Below are positions 39,755 to 48,659 of a stretch of 64,000 bases of DNA, piece by piece. Numbering within the stretch: position 1 is the first letter of the stretch; every line of letters begins with the position of its first letter. Origin of the DNA: Dimorphilus gyrociliatus (lineage: Eukaryota > Annelida > Polychaeta > Dinophilidae); assembly GCA_904063045.1 (NCBI GenBank), contig CAJFCJ010000023.1, positions 558,001 through 622,000 on the forward strand, given 5' to 3'. Under the pieces are notes generated by a model. It made no database searches, was not told the DNA's origin, and saw nothing but the letters and a program-made list of their open reading frames with translations. Both the position numbers and the translations under genes were made by a program.

Positions 39755-41155
39755 AAAAACCTACATCATCTTCTATTACTTTGCTCTTTTAACTGGAAAG
39801 GAAAACGTATCAATTACAAATTAATAATGAAATTTTACGCTGCCATCTTTTTCATTTCTTCTTTCTCTTCCTGTTAGATTTTGTTTGTTTGTTTTAAACA
39901 AAGTTAATTGTTTAACGAAAAGAGTCGTTCGTCTTTGTATTTATGTATTTTATATGTTGTTGTCTGTGTATGCAAGCATTTATTCCTTGTTTGTTTGCAA
40001 TTTTACTAAGAGGGGTAGAGAGAATAAAACTTCTAAATTACTTGACAATGAATTAGTATAATTATTTATCGTTCCATTTTATTTCCACTTCAGGAAACTG
40101 AGGAAAAAGCTTCTCCTCATCGTAAACCATCCATTGAACGAGAAATTGAAGCTTTAAATAAAGAAATGGCTGAAATCGAACTAGAATGCCAGGAAATAGT
40201 AGAAGCACACACCAAATCAAAATTAACTGCTAATACAAGTGCGCCACCTGTTGTTCGTTCTCCTCGCCTTGTTCCTCGTATGGGTACTAGACTAGACTAC
40301 AGCCAAAAGTCACCTCCTCAATTACAACTGAAAGATAATATACTTCGGTTGAAAGAAGATAAAGAAAAAGACACGGAGAATAATAATGAAAATCCCCTTC
40401 CCCTACCTCTTCCTCCTCCTACTCTTCCTAATCCTCCTCCTCCTCTGCCGCCGAGAAAGAAATTACCAAAGTCCAACTCTAGCAACTCTGTTCAATCTCA
40501 GACTCCTTTGGCGGCTGTAAATGATCATTATTCTTCGATTCTACCATTTACCGATGTTATGTATACAAATGAAGCAAATTTGTATCACACCATTGAACTT
40601 CAGCAAACACTATTCCAACAAAAGTTAGAGCGCCATCTGCCGAAAAAAATCGAAGCAACAACAACAACCACTACAACAACCGCAACCATAACAAAAGAAT
40701 ACAGTCCTATCCCAACGCCGCCTCCTCCAGCCCCAACTGACCAAATGGAATGGGTTGTAAAAATGCGGGCTGATGGCACAAGGTATATTGCCAGACGACC
40801 AGTTAGAAATAAAATCCTTAGGGAACGAGCTAAAAGATTAAATTTAGAGAGATCTGGTCTAACAACAGACGATGACGCCGTTTCAGAGTTAAAATTAGGC
40901 AGATTCTGGTCAAAAGAAGAGCGGAAGAGGCAATTAGAAAAGGCGAGAGAGCATAGAAGGAGGAAGCAGGAGGCGGCCGTTCATACGAGGAAAGAGACTG
41001 CAGAAATTGTTCATATGAGTCATAGGAAGATGCTTCGACATAAAGGAAAGAAAATTTTGGACGATTTTACAACAATTCAGGAGGTGTTGGCACACGGCGC
41101 CAGAACAACCGACGCTAGAACATATAATCCCCTTTTATCCGTTACAACTGTATAA
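7878..41155 (+). CDS. PDZRN3: PDZRN3/PDZRN4-type RING, TRAF-zinc-finger and PDZ protein
   Basis: Cytoplasmic scaffold and putative E3 ubiquitin ligase of the PDZRN3/LNX family. Exons supported by splice sites and phase: 7878-8360, 9656-9793, 10010-10045, 17303-17326, 32756-32961, 34150-34228, 34583-34681, 35621-35683, 35984-36079, 37678-37755, 38893-38961, 40094-41155. Exon 1 encodes a RING-like Cys cluster (C8, C11, C23, C28, C31, C42, C46) then TRAF-type zinc fingers. Exon 2 is a coiled segment. Exon 32756 starts with VNGRDL, the second half of PDZ1. PDZ2 spans 34583-36079 (IGLTLCYG, then INGVDV). Later come [14 protein letters not shown] and the family-typical block [27 protein letters not shown], and the C-terminus LSVTTV, a class I PDZ-binding motif. 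About 810 residues are accounted for, against about 1,066 in human PDZRN3. I could not find the first half of PDZ1. Arg25 replaces the usual RING His. Confidence 0.9.
9624..9650. repeat. (CT)n microsatellite before PDZRN exon 2
   Basis: The CT run ends five bases before the exon and serves as its pyrimidine tract. Confidence 0.8.
10010..10045 (+). CDS. PDZRN3: Short exon 3 of the PDZRN-like gene
   Basis: 36 bases between a TTTCTGCAG acceptor and a GAG|GTATGT donor, keeping phase 0 on both sides. It encodes [12 protein letters not shown], charged and plausible as the linker between the coiled segment and PDZ1. Support is splice-site quality and phase only. Confidence 0.55.
10095..10758 (+). 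promoter_or_regulatory. POU octamer (ATGCAAAT) cluster
   Basis: Exact ATGCAAAT at 10095, 10284, 10558, 10732 and 10751, all on the + strand, just after the short exon 3. A close pair follows at 13317 and 13332. POU-domain factors bind this octamer. Confidence 0.4.
10873..12756. promoter_or_regulatory. Homotypic CACGTG E-box cluster
   Basis: Six exact CACGTG sites at 10873, 10957, 11200, 11439, 12036 and 12751. Four of them (10957, 11200, 11439, 12036) are full TCACGTGA palindromes. bHLH-zipper factors (USF, MITF/TFE, MAX partners) bind such sites. Regulation is inferred from density alone. Confidence 0.5.
14919..14942. repeat. (GA)n microsatellite
   Basis: Uninterrupted AG run in the long PDZRN intron. 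Confidence 0.8.
16424..16446. repeat. (CT)n microsatellite
   Basis: Uninterrupted CT run next to a GC-richer block. Confidence 0.8.
17029..17053. repeat. (TA)n microsatellite
   Basis: TA run about 250 bases before the 24-base microexon. Confidence 0.8.
17303..17326 (+). CDS. PDZRN3: Candidate 24-base microexon of the PDZRN-like gene
   Basis: A strong pyrimidine tract ending in CTTTTCAG precedes 24 bases encoding TRKMKIIE, followed by the donor GTAAGA. Phase 0 on both sides. It could be the first beta strand of PDZ1 (family pattern TKSLTLVL), or it could splice directly to the VNGRDL exon. It is isolated by more than 7 kb on each side, so chance cannot be excluded. Confidence 0.45.
17862..17985. 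repeat. (GA)n followed by an AATG/AACG tetranucleotide array
   Basis: A GA run at 17862-17899, then degenerate GAAC/GAATGA units to about 17985. Confidence 0.7.
20283..20300 (-). promoter_or_regulatory. CTCF-like site
   Basis: Read on the - strand this is CCGCCTACTAGATGGCGC, close to the known CTCF core (C-C, then AGATGGCGC). Similar matches lie at 7395, 7737, 13105, 28493 (TAGAGGGCGC), 37294 (-) and 41289. Confidence 0.4.
22113..22141. repeat. (CT)n microsatellite
   Basis: CT run preceded by a CA/CG-rich dinucleotide stretch. Confidence 0.8.
23967..23989. repeat. (TA)n microsatellite
   Basis: Uninterrupted TA run in the long intron. Confidence 0.8.
28560..28589 (+). CDS. Possible alternative first exon, PDZRN-like gene
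   Basis: An ATG opens ten codons ([10 protein letters not shown]) that run directly into a GTAGGG donor in phase 0, compatible with the VNGRDL exon. No acceptor is visible just upstream, so it would have to be a first exon. It lies in a GC-richer block between a CTCF-like site (28493) and an X-box (28652). Speculative. Confidence 0.22.
28652..28665. promoter_or_regulatory. Palindromic RFX-type X-box
   Basis: GTTTCCATAGAAAC matches the RFX X-box pattern of two inverted half-sites around AT. RFX factors drive ciliary and some neuronal genes. Single site, so function is inferred. Confidence 0.4.
39699..39750. repeat. Long (TA)n microsatellite
   Basis: About 52 bases of TA with one interruption, in the intron before the last PDZRN exon. 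Longest TA run in the window. Confidence 0.9.
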
Positions 41156-41349
41156 CTAACTATTTTTGGGTGACATGATGAAGTACTTTGATAAATCTCT
41201 TCTTCATATTCGAAACAAGAAAAATAACATTAGCCAATATAAATAACGCGATCTAAATCAGCTATAATGTGAAACTGGACAATTTTTACCGCTAGATGGC
41301 AATAGTTCAGCTTTCAATATTTCAGCATAGCTCTCATAGTGAAAATGAT

Positions 41350-41378
41350 AAGAAGAAGAAGAAGAAGAAGAAGAAGAA
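41350..41378. repeat. (AAG)n microsatellite in the PDZRN 3' UTR
   Basis: About nine AAG units between the stop codon and the candidate poly(A) signal. Confidence 0.85.
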
Positions 41379-41391
41379 TAGAGGTGGAAAA

Positions 41392-41397
41392 AATAAA
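41392..41397 (+). terminator. Candidate poly(A) signal of the PDZRN-like gene
   Basis: AATAAA about 240 bases after the stop codon, just past an AAG repeat. Another AATAAA lies near 41507. Confidence 0.35.
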
Positions 41398-41806
41398 CGA
41401 GCCAGCACATACGACTAAAAATTCAAAATGATATTACTAGTTAAAAAATTAGAATATAACAAAAGGGATAAATTTTAGATTTGAACGCAAGCGTTAAATT
41501 AATCAATAAATAAACAAAATGGTTGAATACTTCTTGGTTGAAAAATATCCAGAATTTTCACAGAACTGTTATACTTGATAGGAAAACAAAAAATATATGC
41601 TGCAATCATGGTATTTCATCAAAGAAAAAGAAAAAAAAATGAAAAAAAACAACTGTCACGTCTAATAAATTACAAAGTAATAATACGGCGTTATTTGTAC
41701 AGCTCAAAAAATTGTATTTAATATTTAATATAAAGGAATATTATTAAACAACAAATCAATGCTTTAGATGTGAAATAAAACTATTTTATATTACGAAAAT
41801 ATCGTT

Positions 41807-41812
41807 TTTATT
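41807..41812 (-). terminator. Candidate poly(A) signal of the epimerase-like gene
   Basis: AATAAA on the - strand about 37 bases after the stop codon of the epimerase-like gene. The PDZRN-like gene converges on this one from the other side. Confidence 0.5.
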
Positions 41813-41848
41813 CCTTAATTGATAGAAACTTTACGAAAAACTTATTAA

Positions 41849-44482
41849 TTATCGAAAATATATATTGAAATTAATTAAACATGATGCTCCTTCGGACGAG
41901 AGGTAAACCGTTACGAGAATACAAACCAACAGTATCGCAATTTTATATATTGTACATCTTCTCTTTAATTTACAATGGAAAGAAGAATAAAATCCTATTA
42001 AAACAGTAACGAGAAGTATCATTTTCGTATATCTCAGTAAGATGGAACATTTGGAAGACTTTATCGCTGCATTTGTAACATTTCTCTTTTTCAACCTCCT
42101 CTCTCTCCTTCTTTTCTTCTGTTGCCTTGACGCCAATCTCTTCGATAACTTCCACGCAATAGTCGTTGTTCGAACGTTAGATCTCCTCGTTACTCTCTGA
42201 TGTTTATTATTAGCACTTATGCTATGTTTCGGTGCAACTTTTTTAACATTGTTGTCTTTAATTGGCTTTGAAAAAAGTACAGTTGCGTTACCATATTTCG
42301 TTATTGCGCAATAATACTTTGTTCTCTGATAGTGAACTGGAATTTGAATTACGTACTTTCCAACATTACTCTCTATCTGTATTTTTATCTCGTTGATTCC
42401 TACGCGTATCTCACTTTTACTTATTGTAATACTTGGTCCTAAAAATCCGTACAAAACGTAGTTCGATAAATTGTTAATGCTAAAAGTTATATTAACATTC
42501 GAGAATGGCTTTCCATTTTCGTACGGAGATTTCCCTGTTCTGAAGGTAGGCATTGGAGATTGGCCATCGGATGAATGCCAATAAAATACATATTTATCCT
42601 TATTTTTCATATGTGCAGCATTGTAACGTAACACTCTTGAATGATAGAATGAATATTCGTAGTTGTTGAAAAACGCTGAAAAATGTTTGACTACTTTCGA
42701 ATTGACTATTCCAAGGTAATCCACTAAAAGTATAAGTTGCGGGTGAAGTGTTATCATTGACCGATAATAGCGTTTAATACCCAAACTTTTAGGATATGCT
42801 CCTGCAGCTTCTCCACTAGTAAATACGAAATTCTTCAACATTCGGCTAACAACTATAGACGCTTGTGAGAAAACAACGTCCTTTTCATTAAAATTAAAGA
42901 AATGACCGCATTCTCCCAATTGGCCAATCCACGGAAATGTACAACTGCGAGGAGGAAATTTTTTACTGCCTTTCTCATACTTGAAGACAAGAGTATTTTC
43001 GAAATATGTCAACTTATTTTGATGAAATCCTCCATGCGATATAAAAGTCTTATTATTCATAACGATCGCAAGACTATTCTGATTTGGATGTTCGTAAAGT
43101 GGACGAAAATGAGACCAGCCGCTCCACCAGTTTATTCGTCCATTTGCCAAACCACTCACTAAATGACCGTGTGGAGGAGACGCCTTGAAGGAGATGTGTG
43201 TAGCGTGTCTGTTAAAAAAGCTATGGGATCTGTAAGTCGATACTCCCCAATCTTGAAAGATGTGATGATTTGGTATTTGAGTTGAAACTCTTTTGCTTGT
43301 AAGAACTGGATCGAACCATAACAATTCGGTAAAAATTGTACCCAAACGATCTCGAAGGTAGCGGGAATGTGACCTCTCGCTTCTTATGAGACCGGCCATA
43401 AAAGTTCCCTGACCGTTCTTCATTGCAAAAGTATCGATAAAAAGGAGTTGAGCTTCGGGACCGTATAACCAAGATAATTGGGAATCTCCAATGCAAATAG
43501 TTCTATCTCTACTTGGTAGAGTTGTATGATAAAATAGATTCAGTTGATTACGTAGCCATCTATTTGTAAAATGATGCTTGAATTGAAAATGGCGATTAAT
43601 CAAAAAGATATACTGAGTGAGACTTTTTGTAAAAAGGCTATTAGACGAAACGCTCTCGCCATTTGTTCCATCGCCAATGCCTTCCAACAATTTTATAGAA
43701 TATTCCATCTTCTTCATACAATCCAGTCTCCATTGTCGGACAGAAGGTTTATGTTTCTCTAGAAAGAGGCTTGTCACGAATACAGAAACAATATTCGCTG
43801 TTGAGTTACTTTGTATTAGATCGTTTCCCCAGGGTTTTTTATTCATATTCACGTTTATTTCTTTGAGTGTATTGAATATTCTATTTATGTACACTGTTCT
43901 TTCGTCGGTCGTTAGCGAATTCCATAGGAAATCAACAGCCAAAGTAAAGCCCAGCATATTATTGGCAATTGGAAAATCGTTTGATAACTGCTTCGTATAT
44001 CTCCAAGAGGGAATGTTGTTCATCAGACGAATAAATGTTTTAGTGAACGCTATGGCTTTACCGTTTGGTTTCAAGAGGCAGTAGAAAGCTAAATCTATTA
44101 GATTATTTCCATAATCTTCGTTCCATTCGGAACCGAATTTTCTAATGTTGGCCGGAGGTAAATAAACTTTGCTGTTGTTGATTATTCTTTGTGCAGCCTT
44201 CTCTAACTTGTGAAAAATGACCTTATGGGTTGACTTTATAGACTTTTGAAGATGTCTTACGTCCGTTACATTAAAGAACAAGAACGGATGGTTTAAATGT
44301 CTACTAGACCTATTGAAACCTTTCATATATGTCTTAATATTAGTATGAAAATTATCTAGTAGTCTTGCATAAGGTTCTATGTTTGATTGATAAGCGTTTA
44401 GTTGACATTTTCCTTCTCTTAAATGAACATTAATAATTATATAGAAGCATAGAAAAGAGATGAAAGAATTCATTTCTGTCAA
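41849..44482 (-). CDS. DSE: Dermatan-sulfate epimerase-like protein
   Basis: Member of the DSE/DSEL family, which turns glucuronate into iduronate in chondroitin/dermatan sulfate in the Golgi/ER. One uninterrupted 877-codon frame. It starts with a signal peptide (hydrophobic FISFLCFYIIINV). Family blocks in order: LGFTLAVDFLWN (about 177-188), the helical barrel region, LSWLYGPEAQL (about 336-346), FQDWGVSTY (about 409-417), EHPNQNS (464-470), FVFTSGEAAGAYP and LHPQLILLVDYL. The C-terminus is basic with two hydrophobic helices, as in vertebrate DSE. The third catalytic His of the family is kept (H465), but the segments that should carry the other catalytic His and Tyr read QSNSTAN (224-230) and SVSSNSLF (277-284). 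It may therefore be a non-catalytic relative. ATG at codon 4 is an alternative start. The family call is sure; activity is not. Confidence 0.9.
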   Translation of the reverse strand: MTEMNSFISFLCFYIIINVHLREGKCQLNAYQSNIEPYARLLDNFHTNIKTYMKGFNRSSRHLNHPFLFFNVTDVRHLQKSIKSTHKVIFHKLEKAAQRIINNSKVYLPPANIRKFGSEWNEDYGNNLIDLAFYCLLKPNGKAIAFTKTFIRLMNNIPSWRYTKQLSNDFPIANNMLGFTLAVDFLWNSLTTDERTVYINRIFNTLKEINVNMNKKPWGNDLIQSNSTANIVSVFVTSLFLEKHKPSVRQWRLDCMKKMEYSIKLLEGIGDGTNGESVSSNSLFTKSLTQYIFLINRHFQFKHHFTNRWLRNQLNLFYHTTLPSRDRTICIGDSQLSWLYGPEAQLLFIDTFAMKNGQGTFMAGLIRSERSHSRYLRDRLGTIFTELLWFDPVLTSKRVSTQIPNHHIFQDWGVSTYRSHSFFNRHATHISFKASPPHGHLVSGLANGRINWWSGWSHFRPLYEHPNQNSLAIVMNNKTFISHGGFHQNKLTYFENTLVFKYEKGSKKFPPRSCTFPWIGQLGECGHFFNFNEKDVVFSQASIVVSRMLKNFVFTSGEAAGAYPKSLGIKRYYRSMITLHPQLILLVDYLGIVNSKVVKHFSAFFNNYEYSFYHSRVLRYNAAHMKNKDKYVFYWHSSDGQSPMPTFRTGKSPYENGKPFSNVNITFSINNLSNYVLYGFLGPSITISKSEIRVGINEIKIQIESNVGKYVIQIPVHYQRTKYYCAITKYGNATVLFSKPIKDNNVKKVAPKHSISANNKHQRVTRRSNVRTTTIAWKLSKRLASRQQKKRRRERRLKKRNVTNAAIKSSKCSILLRYTKMILLVTVLIGFYSSFHCKLKRRCTIYKIAILLVCILVTVYLSSEGASCLINFNIYFR

Positions 44483-46208
44483 AATAAAGAAACAAAAAGA
44501 TATTAATCTTAGAGTAAAGTAAAACTAACAGTAAATCATTTTACCTTGCACTGCTATGTGGCATAAAAGTAGTTTTTAAGGTTAAATAAAAGAATATTCA
44601 AGAATACAAAGAAAAGGGCCTATACTCAAAGAATCAATACGTCTTGATTGTTGAGAGGGAGACAGGGTTTTCATATTTTAGTTCGTCAGCTAATACTCTC
44701 AATCAATGGGGCATGTAGAGAGAGGAAAAGGCAACAAACTCAGAAGATTTTTAGGCCTAATCACTATCTTTTGTTTGAACATTTAAGGTTATAGACTCAT
44801 TCAGAGAATAATATTCTCTAGAATTTACATTAAATAGCGTTTCATGTTCAGAAATCTAGGAAATAGACTTTAAACAACTCCAAACACTTCAAATAATTGT
44901 ATTAAAACAATTATAAATGAATATAAAGTCTTTATAAAACTTTATACGAATTCAATTATTATAAAAGTAGTCAACATTAATGAAAAAAAAACTGTTTAAA
45001 ACATAAAATTCTTTATTTCCTTTATTTCTTTTACCATAAAATTAAATGGCTTGTAAAAAAAAATTCATATTTTTATATAATAAAGAATTATTCGAGAGAC
45101 TTTTGTTTTGTTTTTGATATTTTACAGTACATTGTTTATAATTTTTAATGATTAAGTTGAATTTCTGTTTGAGACCTTTGTTCAAAGGCAATTAATTCAC
45201 TTTTTGGAATCTTTTATACCTTCGAACAACAAAGATTCTTCTGCCAGAATAGTTGAAAGACCAAAAAATAAAAACGGAAAATGTTTTAGACTACGCAATT
45301 AAGAGATCAATAGTTTATTGGAAAAGAAAAACGGCGATCAAAAGACACCTCAATCTGCCACCAATTGATAAATAGATACTTGAAAGAGAGAGAAAGAGAG
45401 AACATATAACTATTTAATGAAAAAGTTGTATATGAACAACATATTAAAATTTAGTCTAAAATAAAATATTTCAATTTAATGTTTAAATTTTCAAAGAAAG
45501 GAAGAACTGTAATAAAAGTTAAATAAAGTATATTTCACAGAAAATTCTCGCATACAAAAAGAGCATAAAAAGAGAATTCTGAAGTGAATCGGTGAAGTGG
45601 GATTATTGGAGCACATTTATATATATATATATATATATATATGCATATTTATAACTGTTTTTTTTTATGTCCAAGTCGCAACCATTCCAATCAATATCTA
45701 CACATATGCTTTAACAATCGTCTACTGCACAGCCAAATCATAAGCCTTTATTATTTCAAAGTTTCGGTTGCAATTTTTTTTTTAATTTTTTTTTTTGGAA
45801 AAGTATACTTAATTACTGTTCAATTCTCTTTTATTGAATAAAACACTTTATATAGAACTTAAAAGGGTAAGTGATTTTATTATTTTATAATTTTACTTTA
45901 CTAACCCTAACCCTTCTACAATTACCTTTCCTTTTTTGATGCTTACAATCGCCGACAATTTTGACAAAACTAAAGAAATTCATATTAAAAGTCCAAAAAA
46001 TGTACTTTGCAATTTGAGTATGTGCTTACTGCTGTTTGTTACAGTTACTTCTTTTTTTTCGCCGCCATACTGTATGATATATACAGTGTGTAGAGTAATG
46101 TCAAGTCGTCATTTAATCAATAACAATTACTGTAAATTATTAGTTGTTTTGTTACTGAAACTATCATTTTTATTATTAAAAATAACAGAGGGAGATAAAG
46201 GACAATAA
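44483..46208. other. Intergenic region between divergent epimerase and galactosyltransferase genes
   Basis: Very AT-rich, with no convincing exon. It must hold the promoters of both divergent neighbours. A TA repeat sits at 45618-45642. Short open frames near 45641 and 45936 are low-complexity and unsupported. Confidence 0.55.
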
Positions 46209-48381
46209 ATGTTTCGACCTATCAAATCGAAATTTGTTTACTGCTTGTCAGTTGTTGTTTGCCTGACATTGTTACTAGTTATTCTCAAAATTCGCAAATA
46301 TGACGTTACTGTAAATAATTTAATGATTAAATTTGAAGATAAATTACCTAATAGACTTACTAGGCAAATTATCCCACAAGATAAGAGCAACGAAACTGCT
46401 CTGCAGAGTAAGTAAAACTATTCTCACTCTTTTCTGCTGTAACAAATTCACTTTGAAAATAGAAAGTTCCTGGGATACGATAAATGAAGAAATCGCCAAA
46501 AAATATTATAATGACGTTTATTTGAAATTCTGCAATAAAATCGTGGACTCTTACGATATTTCCAGTAACGTTTGCGATTGCGATCCGGAAGAGAAAGGTA
46601 CGTCATCAATTTTTCTATAATACATAATTTATTCTTCCTTTTAGTACATTGTTTTTTACACTTTCTCCTTCTAATTGTGCGCAGAACATAGATGCAAAAT
46701 TGATTATAATGCAAAAAATGAGGATTGGTCCATTATTAATAAAAGACACGCAATTATTTCACATGGAGGAGAATTCAAGCCCACAAACTGTAATTCCATT
46801 CAGAAAGTTGCTATAGTGATCCCTTATAGAAATAGATTGGAACATTTAAAAATTCTCATCAATCATTTCCATAGAATATTATCGAAGCAAAATATTCATT
46901 ATAAAATTTTCATCGTTGAACAGGCTCATCCTTTTCTCTTCAATAGAGGTGCAATGATGGATGTAGGTTATTCTGAAGCGAAAGCCAACTTTGCCCCCGA
47001 TTGTATTATATTCCACGACGTTGATATGATACCAGAAGATGGAAGGCATATGTATAATTGCCTCCAATCACCAAGACATATGGGTGCTTACCTTAACAAA
47101 TACAAATATATTCAAATCTGTAATTAAGCAACATTAATCAAATTATCCAAACATATCACATCATTATAAAGTTTCTTTATAATTATTACATTAAGTAGAA
47201 ATCAATTAACTCGAACATTGCGTCTATTAAAGTTGATAACAATTGTTAATGTTGCTTATGATTGTGTAACAAAGACCAAACCCTTGGAGGAATTCTAGCT
47301 ATGAAAACTACCGACTTTGAAAGGGTCAATGGATTTCATACACTTATGTATGGTTGGGGTGATGAAGATGTAGATATGATGATTAGGTAATTAAATAATT
47401 ATACCAGTTATACTCTGCGTTTAATTATTATATATCAATTATTTGATTAAACTCTCACTCTCGCTCTATACTTTCTTTTTCAGATGCAAAAAAGCCAAAT
47501 ATACAGTTGTCAAGTGGCCAGTGCCTCTTTCTAGGTACATAATGATCAAACATGAAAGAGACGTAGGCAATCCACTTAATAACTTCAGGTTTATACTTGA
47601 ATTAATAATCTACCAGTTGTTTATACGATTAAATTCATCTTTTAGAAAGTCGTTCCTATCGCATTATTCTGGACGGCATAAGCTATCAAGTCAAGTGTAT
47701 GGTATATCATCGTTAAAGTACAATGTTAATTGGGTTAAACAGAATCCATTGTTTACACACATATCAATAAATTTAAGTATGTTGTAATTTAATTATTCTC
47801 TTAAAACATTCTTTATCTCTTGTTTTCCTTTCTCTATAGCTATATACATAAACTCTTTCTACAATAAAAAGAAAGCCTCTTGCAATATAAAGGAGGCGGG
47901 AGGCTCCTATAAAAACAATCTTTCAGACGAAGATTGTGCAATCACCTGTTTCAACGAAGCACTCTGCTATGGATTTCTTAGATTGGGTAACGTTTGTTAT
48001 ACATTTTCAAAGTTTTGTCCTCCTGAAAGCGACCAACCAACGGTTTTCTATTACGAAAGAAAGAAATCAGGTATAAGCATTTAATACTTTTCCTATAGTG
48101 ACCAAAATAGATTAAATAGTTTGTCTTTTATTCTTTTCTTTCTAGATTTTCAATCTTTAAACAAGTTCCGTAGAATTAAAGGAAGTTGTGTCCATAAGAA
48201 TTTTGGACAAGCTAGTCAATACACAATCTTTGTGTGTTCGGATTTATGCTTACACGATAAGCAATGCCAATCATTTACATACGAAGCGAAATCTGCTTAT
48301 CCTTGCCAAAGAAAGAAAGTTAAATGTTTGAAAAGCTCTATGAAAATGGTTACAGGAGCCATTACATTTGTTAAGAAATAG
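46209..48381 (+). CDS. Beta-1,4-galactosyltransferase-like protein with C-terminal PAN-like domains (copy A)
   Basis: Predicted type II Golgi glycosyltransferase of family GT7. Exons in phase: 46209-46407, 46463-46597, 46685-47119, 47275-47386, 47484-47588, 47646-47776, 47840-48070, 48146-48381. Exon 1 gives a short cytosolic end and one membrane anchor (VVVCLTLLLVIL). The catalytic part shows VIPYRNR, EQAHPFLFNRG, the metal/donor motif HDVDMIPED, YGWGDEDVD (usual form WGWGGEDDD) and MIKHERD. Two extra exons then add two Cys-rich segments of about 75 residues. The second (KGSCVHK ... CSDLCLHDKQCQSFTY) resembles a PAN/apple domain; the first (SCNIKE ... CAITCFNEALCYGF) looks similar. PAN domains bind proteins or sugars, so these may be substrate- or matrix-binding. 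Copy B lies 278 bases downstream with the same exon plan. The acceptor sugar is unknown. Confidence 0.88.
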
Positions 48382-48659
48382 ATAAAAGTTTAGATATATT
48401 GATAATTGAAACATATTTAATTACATTGAAGTATATTTAAAATTGTATAAAGCTTATCCATGAAATGTTATAACTTTGTTATAAGACTTTTCAATATGTC
48501 TTGCTTTACAAATACAATTCAGTAAATATGCATACTCGGTAGACAGTATAATTCATTCTTTATTCGATAGTTGAACCTTCACTGTTTGGGCCATAGTTAC
48601 CCATTTGACTGCAATAAATGTTTCATCTAGAGCATATGGAGGAGAGTAGGTGAATTGCC

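Noticed and set aside
42902-44084. + strand open frames opposite the epimerase-like gene
   Set aside because: They are shadows of the conserved - strand gene.
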